From Epiperipatus broadwayi (taxonomy: Eukaryota > Onychophora > Udeonychophora > Euonychophora > Peripatidae), in the NCBI GenBank assembly GCA_028023455.1, contig JAQFVV010012416.1, positions 9,739,967 to 9,803,966 on the forward strand: a DNA stretch of 64,000 nt. Reading direction: 5' to 3'. The position numbers and the translations under genes were made by a program. This document shows positions 1 through 11,249 of the stretch, piece after piece. Numbering within the stretch: the first letter of the stretch is position 1; each line of letters begins with the position of its first letter. The notes under the pieces were generated by a model. That model worked only from the letters and a program-made list of their open reading frames with translations. It was not told where the DNA came from and ran no database searches.

Positions 1-214
1 ATCATGTAATCATTTTTAAATAAATCATTATTATTATCATTTTCAATCATTATCGATCAACTTCAGGTGAAAGTCTCTTCAAATTTAATCCATCTTGACC
101 AATCTCTAGTTTCTCTTCTCCACATCACACCAGTGAACATTCTTATTTTATTCATTCACCAGAAGTATATTCTCTTATTCTTCTCTTTCACTTTCTTTGC
201 ATATCTTCATATAA

Positions 215-470
215 TCATATATATATATATTATAACTCTTCTTTCATATACACTTCAATGCAAACAAATTTTCTTAAACTTCTTTATTTTTCTTACAGTT
301 TCGACTGTCCAGCAGTCTTCATCAAAGCTCTAATCTTCTTCTCTGCTTTATTAGAGTTCTGATGAAGACTTCTGGACTGTCGAAGCTGTAAGGAAAATAA
401 AAAAGTTTAAGAAAATTTATTTGCATTGAAGTGTATATGAAAGAAGTGTTATAAGAAATATATATATGAT
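215..470. repeat. Foldback repeat, family F
   Basis: Two ~120-bp arms (about 215-334 and 350-470) are inverted copies around a ~15-bp spacer, so a transcript would fold into one long hairpin. The left arm read on the minus strand contains TTTGATGAA, then the perfect 5-bp stem GACTG/CAGTC with loop CTGGA, then GAAAC (298-326). The same arm design recurs at 18702-18930. No coding potential; reading frames here are shadows of the AT-rich arms. Confidence 0.8.
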
Positions 471-760
471 TTATCCATTCATCTCACATGTGGTCTATTT
501 CTAGGTTGTTCCCAATCTTTAGGAATCCAGTTTATGATTTCAATGATCCATTTATTATCATATCATCTGGCAATATGTCCAGCCCAATTCCACTTCAATC
601 TCTTAATTCTTTCAATGATGTCAATAACATCTGTTTGTTTTCTCACCTATGTATTCTGTTCCTAATGTACATCTCTTCGAACTTTGTTGAGTAGTCTGAA
701 GTCTCGGTATTGCTTTTCTGTTAACAAGTCACAGATCCATAAGTAAGAACTGATATATAT
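470..760 (-). pseudogene. LINE reverse transcriptase C-terminal relic
   Basis: Read on the minus strand, this stretch gives the tail of a non-LTR retrotransposon ORF2. A degraded LTYGS..T..LTEKQY block is followed by DIIERIKRLKWNWAGHIAR, then KWIIEIINWIPKDW and R.RPHVR, the pattern seen downstream of the RT domain in RTE-like and related LINEs. In-frame stops interrupt it after GHIAR and after HVR, and the N-terminal RT part is missing. It is a dead 5'-truncated copy. I infer an RTE-like clade from the motif only. Confidence 0.6.
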
Positions 761-1115
761 TTATTAAAAACCTTTCTTGTCAAACACATAGGCATATTTT
801 CTTTTAATATTATTTGTACTAAAAGTACTCCAACCAAATTTAATTTTAAATAAATAGTCAAACATAATTTGTATTTTTATAGTCATTAACTAAGTCGCAA
901 AAATTATTATCCATTCGCAAAATCTAGCGAATAGTATAAAACATACAGCATATAAAAATAAAATGTCTGAAATAATAATTCATAGTACACAAATTAAGAG
1001 TTTCATATTTTATAAATCAGATTATCCTTAACTAATCTTTAATTCACTTATTAATGACAAGCAATAGCTTATCTTTTATGATATGAATATAATTTATATA
1101 CTTGGACTTTAGATG
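761..1115. other. AT-rich spacer, nothing recognised
   Basis: No repeat partner within the window and no coding signal found by eye. Confidence 0.5.
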
Positions 1116-1424
1116 TAATTATAGGGGTTTGAACACAGATTTTCAAGCTCCCTTCAGCTATCCACTCTCTTATACTATTACCACACATTATCACACACAT
1201 GTGAAAAAGATAAATGATCTCCAAATATATATATCATGGCTGTCATTGGTTGGACCAGATTATCATCTCCCATGCACATATATAATCAGTGCTTGGTTTA
1301 TATTAAGATAGCAAATCTTCAAACTTTGATGGACAGGCTTCAAACAACTTCAGTCTCAATTCTTCAGTCATCCATACCTTTAAGGGAGCATGAAAATCTG
1401 TGTTCAAATATCCTATAATTACAA
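1116..1424. repeat. Foldback repeat family A, copy 1
   Basis: Terminal inverted repeats: left TTTGAACACAGATTTTCAAG from 1129, matched in inverse near 1392-1413. The inner part is a shortened copy of the unit at 1540-1985. On the minus strand near 1213-1255 it keeps a worn version of the hammerhead-like block (CCAA ... TTGG flanks, core decayed to CCAATGA). Confidence 0.7.
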
Positions 1425-1539
1425 CACCTCACTTAGTTGCAGAAACCGCGGTCTGGGGTTGAGGGTATTCTTAAAGCTTGTTAAGAGTTTGTTTTTGCGA
1501 ACTCTATATATAACTAAACTCCAAGTTTATATATTATTC

Positions 1540-1985
1540 TTTTATTCTAATATTACATATTCAGCCTGAATAGTTCCCATTCCTCTTCTGTGAATTTAAG
1601 TAGACAAGATTCTGTATATGAGGGGTCAGAATGACTTAAGATCAACTTGGGCATGACAATAATGTCAGCATCAACAAGGGATTTGGACATACCATTATCA
1701 GGGTTTTCAATGGCACAGAGAGTTGAAGAATTGGAAGATGGAGTAAATTGAAGCCTGTCCATTAAAGTTTAAAGATTTGTTCTCAGTATAAACCAAGCAT
1801 TGATTATATATATGCATGGGGCATAATGGTCTGGACAAACTGATGAGTGCTGCTTCATGAAATATGTATATTGGAGATCATTTATCTTTTTTACGTGTGT
1901 GGTCATGTGTATCGGTTGAATGGGATAGAGTGGATAGCTGAAAGGGAGCTTGAAAATCTGTGTTCAAATCCCTTATAATAATAAA
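1540..1985. repeat. Family A, copy 2 (inverse of copy 1)
   Basis: The right half matches copy 1 in inverse orientation and ends in the same terminal sequence near 1940-1980. Its left terminus is not visible, so it is truncated or fused. It carries a 69-codon minus-strand reading frame (1553-1762). A short piece around SKSLVDADIIVMP is recognisable, frameshifted, in the copy at 46924-47405. I regard this as repeat conservation, not a gene. Confidence 0.65.
1836..1874 (+). ncRNA. Hammerhead-ribozyme-like block in family A
   Basis: CTGATGA (1840-1846), stem GTG/CAT with a loop (1847-1858), GAAA (1859-1862), then T, loop ATGT, A, and the cleavage-type triplet ATA (1868-1870) followed by TTGG. 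Stem I (upstream CAAA against TTGG) has one mismatch, so this copy is probably weakened. Activity is not shown. Confidence 0.45.
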
Positions 1986-2085
1986 CTAATAATTGACTTT
2001 TTTGTATATATAAACAAAATATAAATGCTGAAGACATATAACATAACGTAATATTAATACTGCTGGCTTTGATAATTGTTTATCT

Positions 2086-2157
2086 GAGGTAAAAAGATAA
2101 ATGTTACATATATATTATAGTTGTCTATATAGAGATTAAAACATTTATCTTTTTACC
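2086..2157. repeat. Small palindromic repeat B
   Basis: About 70 bp with inverted ends GAGGTAAAAAGATAAATGTT and AACATTTATCTTTTTACC around an AT-rich centre containing ATTATAGTTGTCTATATAG. Further half copies lie at 2172-2251 and, inverted, at 7955-8018, where they flank the LTR element. Confidence 0.7.
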
Positions 2158-2251
2158 ACAAACAAATAATTATATATCTGAGGTAAAAAGATAAGTGAGG
2201 TAAAAAGATAAATGTTCTCTCTATATAGACAACTATAATATATATATATAT

Positions 2252-3649
2252 TGCAACGTTTTTCGTATTACTAGGCCCTTATACGCCTCAAATTTATATT
2301 TGAGCATGAGTTGATCAAGCTGTCTCAAAAAGAAAAAAGAAAGTTGTATTTCTATTCTAAAAACACAGCTATTTTTCCTGACCAACTTCAGCCTATTAAT
2401 TGTTAAGAATTGTGCTATTGACAAAATCAACTTTTAATTTTATTTCATATGGGCGCCAGGATTCCTAAGAATCCGCTGAAATATGTCGCCAGCACCTCTC
2501 GCAAGTTGTAAACAAAAAAAAATAAAAAGATTTTTATTATATATTTTTTTTTTAAGGGGCGGTAATTCTACCGTAATGAGAATTAATGATTTTTACGATT
2601 ATTAGTCCTGGGAGTATTGAAACATATTGGCAAAGGTAACTTAAACGTTTAAATCTTATTAAACTAAAAATAAATTTAATAATAAAAAATAATAATCATT
2701 ATTAATAATGCACAAATGAAAATTGGTATTGGAAATAATTTTATTCTAATAGACTAAAAAAATATTTGAAATAAATTACTTAGAGAGAACACAACTCAGA
2801 CGTGAATCAATTAATAAAAAAAAAACAATTTTTCAATTACTGTTCATATCCAAATTTCTCCTATAAATTTCCTTAAAAAAATTGAATGTCTCTTGTACAA
2901 GAAAAATTAATGTCTCTATCGAGATTGTTTAAACATACTTCTAGAAATTGTTTGAAAACGTTTAATTTGGTCACAATCAGTATAATTATTCTTACCAGTA
3001 AGTTTCATGAATTCAGTAGTAGATAACTATGCATAGTTTTTTGGTTATAATGAGCTCGGCCTTTTGGTTATTGCTTGATCTTGTGTTCCATTTCCCCAGT
3101 CGGTCACGAAGGCTTTTCCTGGTGTACATCATTAGGTCCGATGTCTTCAGGAGCTCCGGTTCACTGCGACATGCCGAATTCCTTCAGCGAAGAGCGATCT
3201 TGGATATATTAATGTTATCCAAGACCAACTAGAGAAACAAAACGAACAAGATGTCCTTCAAACTGATCTCTGCCTTTTATACTCTCTAGAGGCCCAGTTT
3301 TCCGACTTCTGCGCATATCTTTTGTTTGTCCAAATATCCGTTGATCTTACACATTCTTTATAAAATTTATGTTACAAATTCTCTATTTTTTTCAGCATAA
3401 TTCTGCCATCTTTAATTAGTTGAAATATTTTTACTTTCTCTTATCTAGATTGGTAATTTGTGTCTTTTGTTCTCTCCAATTCTAACTTTTATTTCTAATT
3501 ACATAAAAAAAACCCGAAAGAATAATTTAACTTTCATTGTACGTTATTTTTTTAAAAAAAATTAGTCAAAAAAAAATCTAAATTTACTTTTATTTTTTAG
3601 CTTCTACCAAATGCCAATATATTTGCAACGTATATAAATAAACGTTACA
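2252..3649 (-). repeat. LTR (3' LTR on the minus strand)
   Basis: About 1398 bp; nearly identical to 6563-7954 apart from scattered substitutions and length changes in homopolymer runs. Its last bases are AAACGTTACA where the partner has AAACGTTGCA. Confidence 0.75.
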
Positions 3650-6562
3650 GTATATTATCAGTTTATGTATTTTACAGCGTGTCTGTATTTAACAGCATGT
3701 CTGTATTTAAAAATTAGATCTTTTTAAAATTATAAATGTATTTATTTAAAAGAAGTCAGTTCATTAGTTGTCATTGAGAATTCCATATATATGTATAAAA
3801 TCCACCTAGTACCAGCATACATATGTAACTAAATGTTGTTTAAAAGATTTTCTAAATTTGCATTGAAATTAAAAATATTCTATCCCTATTTAACCTTAGG
3901 CTAAAATTCGCAGTCAAACTGGCATCAATCCATCTGATACATCGATGTATTCAATGTAATACGAAATACGGCAGCACCAAAAGAATTAAGAAAAGACATT
4001 GACTCTCAATCAGATAGGAATATTACATCTATCTAACGAGAAGAACAATAAAAAAAAACTCCATAGAAAGGAACTGCGTTCTCCATCTTATAATTCCTTC
4101 CATAGGCAAACGGGTGAGTGCAGCGTATATATAAACGATTCTGCCAGTAGCGAATCTCGATCACATCTACTAACTACATCTATATATCCAATCCATTGAC
4201 CCAATCTAACAACGACATAAATAACCTAAGATTACCCTCCCCTAATATAACTTTACAAATCTATACAGCCATTCACGCCCGACTTAAGTTTAACATTTTT
4301 ATAATTAATTTAACGGAAAACAAAAATCATAATAAAACTTAAAGAACAAAAAATAAATAAATGGAAATGATTTTACAAAATAAATACATTAAATAAAATT
4401 ATAACTAATTAATAAATAATGTTGGTCAGATAGAATAATATTGCAATCATTTAAATCTGGAAAAGTTTTTAATTTACTGTTCATAAATTTTAAAGTTCTT
4501 ACGGTTATTTAAATAGTTCATCTTCATATATTCCTTGCCGTTTGAACGTGAATTCCCACGTCGTCCGAAGATTGGTATCCTGTTGGCCGATTTATTTATC
4601 CATCCGGAGATTTTTTAGTGTAGTTTGTCCTCAATGTAGAAACGATGGTTCATTTTTCTTTCTTTCTTAGCAGAACTGAAGGGATTGAAGCTGTGCGTCT
4701 TTTTCAATCCCCTCAGCACTAACACCTAGCTGTTACATCGTAATAATCATCAATAACTAGTCACTAATTAATAATTTCCAAATTTTCCTTTTATACGTAT
4801 TCGAAGGATTGACTTAACATTACGTCACCGATGCGATGGTCCTTTCGCTGCGGTCCGATTCCATAGGGATTTCTTCTTATTTGCTAACAGTTTCTATTGT
4901 TTTCTTATCTGACCGGTGTTTTTACATTTAAATGCCGAAGGCTGGTTTACATTTAACTAATTAACAATCATTTCCATTTCTGATTAATTAACCTGTTTTC
5001 CAAATCAAAAATATGTTTAAAGATAAATTTAAAGATATAATTTTATCTCCAAATCTTTTTAAAATTTAGTTTTAAAATACTTTTTCTTTAATAAATTTTT
5101 ATTTTAATAATTTTTCATTATCTGTGCGATTTAATATATAAGAGTTTAAGATGATATTTAATTTCCATTTTTAATTCTTAAAGAAAATTTTTAAATGCGA
5201 ACTTTTTAATTTACTTTCATGTTTAATAAATAAAAAAAACAACAACAATGTAACGAACGTCTGTGCTCGTTACATATCAGTAAAGTTACTTAAAAAAAAA
5301 TGATCAAAAAAAAAAAAAATTTTACTTAGGGTTAGTAATTACGGTACACGATTGACGAAGACATTTACAAAACATCCGGTTAATAATTTTACAAAAAGAC
5401 TATATACAAAAAGAAAAATGTTTACTATCGCTTACCTAAGGACCGTTTACGTTTACACCCCTCCCCACAAGTGTTCTATTTTATTTTATACATTTTATTT
5501 TTACATACGGCATGACAAGCAAGTTATTTTATAAATAACTTATTTAGGAGGTTGCATTGAGATGAATATGTTTTAAGAAATAATGGTTTTAAATGTGTAT
5601 ATTTGCAGCACAATTATAAATACCACCAACTTATTTATGACTGATTGAAATGCATACATAGGGTTACACTGAAGTAATTCCCGAAGGTACTCATCGTAAG
5701 GCACCACATTTCGATCATAAACTTACGAGGCTGTGCGCTCCTATACACCTTAAAGCATAATTTATATTACAACAACAAAAACATATCAATCGCAACCTTT
5801 TGACTTTTTTTTTTTTTAACAAAAATTAGTTTTAAAATTATTTATACTTTCTCATGTTTAATATATATGCACAATTTCTTTCTGGCAGTGCTTTTATAAG
5901 ATTTCAAGTATACGACTTATGTAAACAGATAAAAATATTTCATTTTGACAAAATTTGCTCAGGGTATTTGTGGTTTATTAAAGATCGGCCCGAGTTGGTT
6001 CGCCATTGTAACGATCCGGATAAAAGAATTCTGTCATGCATTCGTATAATAGTTTTTTTATTAAGGGTTCCGAGCTCTCTTTTAATTCTTCCGCGCCTTC
6101 TGCCATATTTTGTGTATTTTTATTACTTCTCAATTTCATATATGGCCGTGTTGCTTATTTTTGCTACAGTAAACAAAATCTTAACGCTATCAATTTTTAC
6201 GATATAAATATATTTTATTTTGCTTTGCTAATAAATTCGTTCACCGACACCCCTCTCTTTTATCACCCTATAATCTCCCGTCCCCCTCTACCTTTACCGT
6301 CATTTCTTACCTTTGATCGGTTTTATTTATTATTTAATAATTTATAAGCTATTATTTTCTTTCAATATAGTCCTTATTTAAAATCCTACTCTAAAAAAAA
6401 ACTTTTGTAATCGTACGCAATAACTTTTTAGACTTGCGCACTATTTGTGGTCATATTTATTTTTTGGCTACGGACATTAAATTCTCAATTTTATGCCGTT
6501 TTTAAATTTTCTCAGGTCGTGGTTTTTTTTTTCTTTTCGTAAGCCTCGAGTTGGGTCGCCAT
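3650..6562. other. Internal region of the LTR element, no coding domains found
   Basis: No convincing protein domain on either strand; frames are short and AT-driven. At 5987-6012 there is a second junction that looks like an LTR end next to a primer-binding sequence, and at 5249-5274 a short palindrome TGTAACGA...TCGTTACA. Both suggest that remains of another related element are embedded here. Confidence 0.5.
6544..6561 (-). promoter_or_regulatory. Putative tRNA primer-binding site
   Basis: On the minus strand the LTR end ...AACGTTGCA is followed, after one base, by TGGCGACCCAACTCGAGG. TGG complements the universal tRNA CCA tail, and a TGGCGACC start is common in animal LTR elements. This sets the element's orientation to minus. 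The tRNA is not identified. Confidence 0.5.
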
Positions 6563-7954
6563 TGCAACGTTTTTCGTATTACTAGGCCCTTATACGCCTC
6601 AAATTTATATTTGAGCGTGAGTTGATCAAGCTGTCTCAAAAAGAAAAAAGAAAGTTGTATTTCTATTTTAAAAACACAGCTATTTTTCCTGACCAACTTC
6701 AGCCTATTAATTGTTAAGAATTGTGCTATTGACAAAATCAACTTTTAATTTTATTTCATATGGGCGCCAGGATTCCTAAGAATCCGCTGAAATATGTCGC
6801 CAGCACCTCTCGCAAGTTGTAAAACAAAAAAAAATAAAAAGATTTTTATTATATTTTTTTTTTAAGGGGCGGTAATTCTACCGTAATGAGAATTAATGAT
6901 TTTTACGATTATTAGTCCTGGGAGTATTGAAACATATTGGCAAAGGTAACTTAAACGTTTAAATCTTATTAAACTAAAAATAAATTTAATAATAAAAAAT
7001 AATAATCATTATTAATAACGCACAAATGAAAATTGGTATTGGAAATAATTTTATTCTAATAGACTAAAAAAATATTTGAAATAAATTACCTAGAGAGAAC
7101 ACAACTCAGACGTGAATCAATTAATAAAAAAAAAAATTTTTCAATTACTGTTCATATCCAAATTTCTCCTAGAAATTTCCTTAAAAAAATTGAATGTCTC
7201 TTGTACAAGAAAAATTAATGTCTCTATCGAGATTGTTTAAACATACTTCTAGAAATTGTTTGAAAACGTTTAATTTGGTCACAATCAGTATAATTATTCT
7301 TACCGATAAGTTTCATGAATTCAGTAGTAGATAACTATGCATAGTTTTTGGTTATAATGAGCTCGGCCTTTTGGTTATTGCTTGATCTTGTGGTCCATTT
7401 CCCCAGTCGGTCACGAAGGCTTTTCCTGGTGTACATCATTAGGTCCGATGTCTTCAGGAGCTCCGGTTCACTGCGACATGCCGAATTCCTTCAGCGAAGA
7501 GCAATCTTGGATATATTAATGTTATCCAAGACCAACTAGAGAAACAAAACGAACAAGATGTCCTTCAAACTGATCTCTGCCTTTTATACTCTCTAGAGGC
7601 CCAGTTTTCCGACTTCTGCGCATATCTTTTGTTTGTCCAAATATCCGTTGATCTTACACATTCTTTATAAAATTTATGCCACAAAGTCTCTATTTTTTTC
7701 AGCACAACTCCGCCATCTTTAATTAGTTAAAATATTTTTACTTTCTCTTATCTAGATTGGTAATTTGTGTCTTTTGTTCTCTCCAATTCCAACTTTTATT
7801 TCTAATTACAAAAAAAAAAAACGAAAGAATAATTTAACTTTCATTGTACGTTATTTTTTTTAAAAAAAAAATTAGTCAAAAAAAAATCTAAATTTACTTT
7901 TTTAGCTTTTACCAAATGCCAATATATTTGTAACGTATATAAATAAACGTTGCA
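6563..7954 (-). repeat. LTR (5' LTR on the minus strand)
   Basis: About 1392-bp partner of 2252-3649, ending AAACGTTGCA at 7954. A fragment of its end, from CTACCAAACCAATATATTTG to ACATTACA, also occurs at 58255-58351. Confidence 0.75.
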
Positions 7955-8018
7955 ATATATATTATAGTTGTCTATATATAGGGAAAAACATTTATTTTTT
8001 TACCTCAAATACATAATT
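7955..8018. repeat. Half copy of palindrome B
   Basis: ATTATAGTTGTCTATATATA followed by AACATTTATTTTTTTACCTC is the inverse of 2185-2251. Together they make the interrupted target site of the LTR element. Confidence 0.6.
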
Positions 8019-8096
8019 ATATATATATAAATGCATTAAAAAACACAATTTCAGTTTCATGAAGTATTTATAAAGTCAAGTAATAATTTAAATCAA

Positions 8097-8405
8097 TTAT
8101 CTGTCTAAGAGTTTCTTGGTGGCCACTAATAAGACATCATCAAAATATAGTAGTGTGCCCAACATTCCAGCGCCCAGTTGATATATGACTCTTTGGAATA
8201 TTGCTAGGGCAACCATATATATAAAAAGGCAATTCATTTTGAATAACTCTTTATGGGTTATTACCTCCCTATTTAGTGATAAATGAATTGGTTGTCCTAA
8301 GTACAGATCCATCTCTTTGTTGAAAACTTCTGAGTAGTCAGATAATAATGTGTAAAGTGCATACTCATTACATAAGTAATATATATTAACCTTAAGACTA
8401 TGCAC
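8097..8405 (-). pseudogene. Ty3/gypsy reverse transcriptase fragment
   Basis: The open 102-codon frame joins two pieces of a gypsy pol. First comes the region before the RT domain (SDYSEVFNKEMDLYLGQPI); then the palm end with AIFQRVIYQL and the YFDDVL box that holds two catalytic aspartates. Everything between, including the first catalytic aspartate, is missing, so the RT is non-functional. It lies downstream, in order, of the gag and protease relics at 11645-8822 and probably belongs to the same copy. Its start is overlapped by the duplicated hairpin at 8389-8641. Confidence 0.7.
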
Positions 8406-8641
8406 CTAAAATGAGACAGTAGGGATCTCTGCAAATCTAAACACAAGATTAATGACTTTAAAAGACAAAAGCGGCTCTTGTCTTTTAAAGTCATTAATCT
8501 TGTGTTTAGATTTGTAGAAGTCCCTACTGTCATATTTTAGGTGCATAGTCTTAAGGTTCTAGTCTTTTAAAGTCATTAATCTTGTGTTTAGATTTGTAGA
8601 GATCCCCACTGTCTCATTTTAGGTGCATAGTCTTAAGGTTA
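8389..8641. repeat. Three-copy inverted/direct repeat
   Basis: A ~82-bp unit (containing CTTGTGTTTAGATTTG and TTTTAGGTGCATAGTC) occurs inverted at 8389-8470 and directly at 8475-8557 and 8559-8641. The outer pair forms a hairpin with almost no loop. Confidence 0.8.
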
Positions 8642-8821
8642 TAGCCTTAATATATATTATTTAGTTAATATTGTGATCTGGTTTACCTTTGTCATTGAAA
8701 AGCCTAAGTGATCGAACCAGTTACGATCTAATAAGTTGCTATGATTGTAATCTTAACTGTTGTTTGGCCCAATAGTTTTATTTTATTGTCCTGATAGTCT
8801 GAGATTGACCTGCTGTTAGAA

Positions 8822-9411
8822 TGCAGCTTATACTTATTATTCTTATTAATGATAGCCTAAGTCTTTTTGAAACAATCCAGTTCTATTCTAACTGGCATAT
8901 CATTAATTATAATACTGTGTATAAATCCAGACATACAAGCAACTTGTTTATTTTTTTTATAATTTCCTTTGCTGTTTTTTGGAATGGATTTTTCCATTCT
9001 CGTATCGGCCGTCTGTCTTTCTAACTTCAGACATGCAGCTTTTATATGTCTGACTTGTTGCAAAACATATATATATATATATGTATATATATGGTATAGC
9101 AGTGTGGGCATTCTATATGTATGTGCATTTGTTCATTACCATCTATAGCAACGCCTTAGACTATTTGATGCTGAATTATCTGATCTGAGTGTCTGACTGA
9201 CCCAGTGTTATGCTCAATTTTTTGCACATCATACTTAGTATTTTTTTTATATGGTGTTGTTGCTTGACTAACTATTGATTGTGCTAGTACTGCTTGGGCT
9301 ACAGCTGTTTCAAAATATAAATCTGGAATCATCAATATTTTAAGTCTTAAATTGTGATCATTTATGCCACTAGTTAAGTGTCATGCGCCATATTGAATTT
9401 TTTTAAAATCT
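8822..9411 (-). pseudogene. Ty3/gypsy gag C-terminus and protease relic
   Basis: Reading down the minus strand: ETAVAQAVLAQSIVSQAT, like the helical end of gypsy gag. Next a worn zinc-knuckle region where only CPHC and HIKAAC are visible. Then VACMSGFIHSIIINDMPVRI followed by ELD, the strand leading into the aspartic protease active site. The active-site D-T/S-G has decayed to D-C-F. Stops and frame changes break it. It fits between the gag piece at 11250-11645 and the RT piece at 8097-8405. Confidence 0.6.
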
Positions 9412-9704
9412 GACCTGAGACACAATTTTCACAATAACTTCAGTTTTAATAATGTTAGAGCAAAAACAAATTACATTGATAGAAACTAGAAAAACTAAGG
9501 AAAACAATAAGCATAAGATAAATAGTGATAACTATATAAAAATAAGGAAAAAAAGAAAATTTTCACATCCGAAATAATTATTATTTTATTGTTTGTTCAT
9601 AATTTGCAATTTATCATTAACTAAAGTTCAAATTACATCTTCAGTGATAATTTCTTTGTATTCTTCACAAAATTATCTTTAAAAACATATATAATATGAC
9701 TTAC

Positions 9705-9815
9705 CTGATATAATTGATAGCTTCAGAACATGTGGTAATAGGAAGAATTCTTCATTTTTTTCTTGCACTCCAATGTTGAAAATGTTCAAGGCATCTGGAA
9801 GAAAAAACCTTCTTC
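9705..9815 (-). other. Exon-like 111-base segment, unidentified
   Basis: Minus strand: acceptor TTTTATTAG before 9815, donor GTAAGT after 9705, and one frame open throughout (phase 1 to phase 1). It encodes 36 full codons including FFLPDALNIFNIGVQEKNEE and LLPHVLKLSII. The protein-like composition and good splice borders make it stand out, but I recognise no family. It lies in the insertion that splits the gypsy relic, so it may be part of a transposon. Confidence 0.3.
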
Positions 9816-10198
9816 CTAATAAAAGATAAAAATAAAAAAAATTAGAATTCTATCATTATTACTTACTTCTATAAATTATTTTGATTTTAGACTTTGGATA
9901 AACCAACCTTTGTTCATAACATCATCATACTGAATAATCATTGCCAATACAGAAAACAATTTACAAATTTAGAATATGAGAAGTCAAAGATTACTAAAAA
10001 GGTTCTAAAGGCATATATTTATATATAAAAAAATGTTTATATTCTACCTCTTTCAGGATATGTTTTTCAGAGAAGCACACCTGTTCATATTATCTAATAT
10101 AAATATACAAAATATTAAATATTTTATATTATTCAATATTATTATTAATAAAAGATAAATCATTCCAGATCTTGTTTACCAATTGGCAAAAGTAATCA
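9816..10198. other. AT-rich, nothing recognised
   Basis: Probably part of the insertion that splits the gypsy relic; no readable domain. Confidence 0.4.
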
Positions 10199-10309
10199 GT
10201 AAAACAAAAACAATAAAAACTAAGTTGGTAAAACAAAAATAATAAAAACTAAGTTAGTAAAACAAAAATAATAAAAACTAAGTTTGTAAAATGAAAACAA
10301 TAAAAACTG
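10199..10309. repeat. 29-bp tandem repeat, about 3.8 copies
   Basis: Units starting GTAAAACAAAAATAATAAAA and ending ACTAAGTTG follow each other at 10199, 10228, 10257 and 10286. Confidence 0.8.
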
Positions 10310-10389
10310 CAATCTCTCTGTGCATCTGGTATGCAGCTTTGAAATTAACATTGCATTTTTCTATAGTAGGTCAAATTTGATAAATATGG

Positions 10390-10935
10390 TCAAATTTTGC
10401 ACTTTTTTTGTTCGGAATTTTTTTTATTATAATATGGGATTCTAATAGTAGGATCATTACTTCATATGTCCTTCAATTGGAACACAGGGACATTACATGA
10501 AATTCCCAATGCCATCCCAAAAAAGGCAGACAATTCCTGTCCTATCACATTTTTCCAATCATGCATACATTTCTCCTTAGTGGCATATTTATTTGTTTCT
10601 TCAATAATTTTTACACACATAACATATAAAAGAAAACTAAGATAGAATACTCACCCACAGTCAAAAACTTCAAACCTGTCCTGTAGTAACATTTGAAGGC
10701 ATATTAGAAGTACTAGTTGATGGACTTGCTCTACTGCTATCGTCCGGGGCAATATTTGTATTTTTTTTTTGTCTTTTCGCTAGTAAAGTAGTTGCTTCTT
10801 CTTCTTTGGATGATGATGTGAAGTATTCCTGTATGTAATACTGTCATCAAAATCAAATGGTTTAGGAATTTCAAATTCGTCGAGGTTGAAAGAATCCATT
10901 TCTGAATCCATATCTGCCGATTAATTTCTTTGTGT
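10390..10935 (-). pseudogene. piggyBac-type transposase N-terminal relic
   Basis: The minus strand starts with an acidic leader MDSEMDSFNLDEFEIP (ATG at 10911), runs through a frameshift into a Ser/Thr-rich segment, and reaches IIEETNKYA and WKNVIGQELSAFFGM. The last block matches the conserved N-terminal part of piggyBac transposases, where the W-x-D/N-V-T-x-x-E-L-x-A-F-F-G pattern is typical. The DDE catalytic domain is not found downstream. Several frameshifts and stops. It separates gag from the rest of the gypsy relic, so it was probably inserted into that element. Confidence 0.55.
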
Positions 10936-11249
10936 CATTTTGTCTCCATGTAATGAAAAAACTGAGAAAAATTAATAAAAATAATTGACCTTCCTCGGAA
11001 AAGAATTAATAAAAACTTTATTTTTTGTTGTAGAAAGAAATGGCGACTACCTAAGAAATTATGAAAAAAGATGCAGAAAATTGTGGTATTCATGCATGCG
11101 TAGTCCTCTTAGTTTTTCTTAGGAGTAATCCTCTTAATTTTTCTGTAATTTTGAAAAAAAAAACGAACTTCAATGAATAACAACGATGCGTGGATGGTCC
11201 GCCCAAAACACTGAAGCAGTTATGCCCTAAATAAAATGATCATAAAGTG
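10936..11249. other. Junction between piggyBac relic and gypsy gag
   Basis: No domain readable; the piggyBac terminus should lie here, but I cannot fix a TTAA border by eye. Confidence 0.4.

Larger units (their letters stand above)
2252..7954 (-). mobile_element. Non-coding LTR-retrotransposon-like element
   Basis: Two near-identical ~1.4 kb direct repeats begin TGCAACGTTTTTCG and end AAACGTTRCA (TG...CA ends). They enclose 2.9 kb with no gag or pol I can recognise. A primer-binding-like sequence next to the right repeat reads on the minus strand. ATAT-type target bases flank both ends. The flanks are the two halves of palindrome B, so the element landed in the centre of that palindrome. It looks like a non-autonomous (TRIM/LARD-like) or gutted element. 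The close match of the two LTRs points to a fairly recent insertion. Confidence 0.7.

Noticed and set aside
298-326. Family F module as a complete hammerhead ribozyme
   Set aside because: The CTGATGAA-stem-GAAAC words are present, but stem I pairs over only about 2 bp and stem III has a one-base loop, so I list it as a shared module, not as a ribozyme call.
3029-3232. Frame repeated in both LTRs (also 7348-7539)
   Set aside because: Conserved only because the LTRs are duplicates; antisense to the inferred element and with no recognisable domain.
5854-6347. Two overlapping plus-strand frames of 117 and 103 codons
   Set aside because: Phe/Ile/Tyr/Leu-rich translation of AT-rich, T-biased DNA inside the LTR element; no domain, and on the strand opposite the inferred element.
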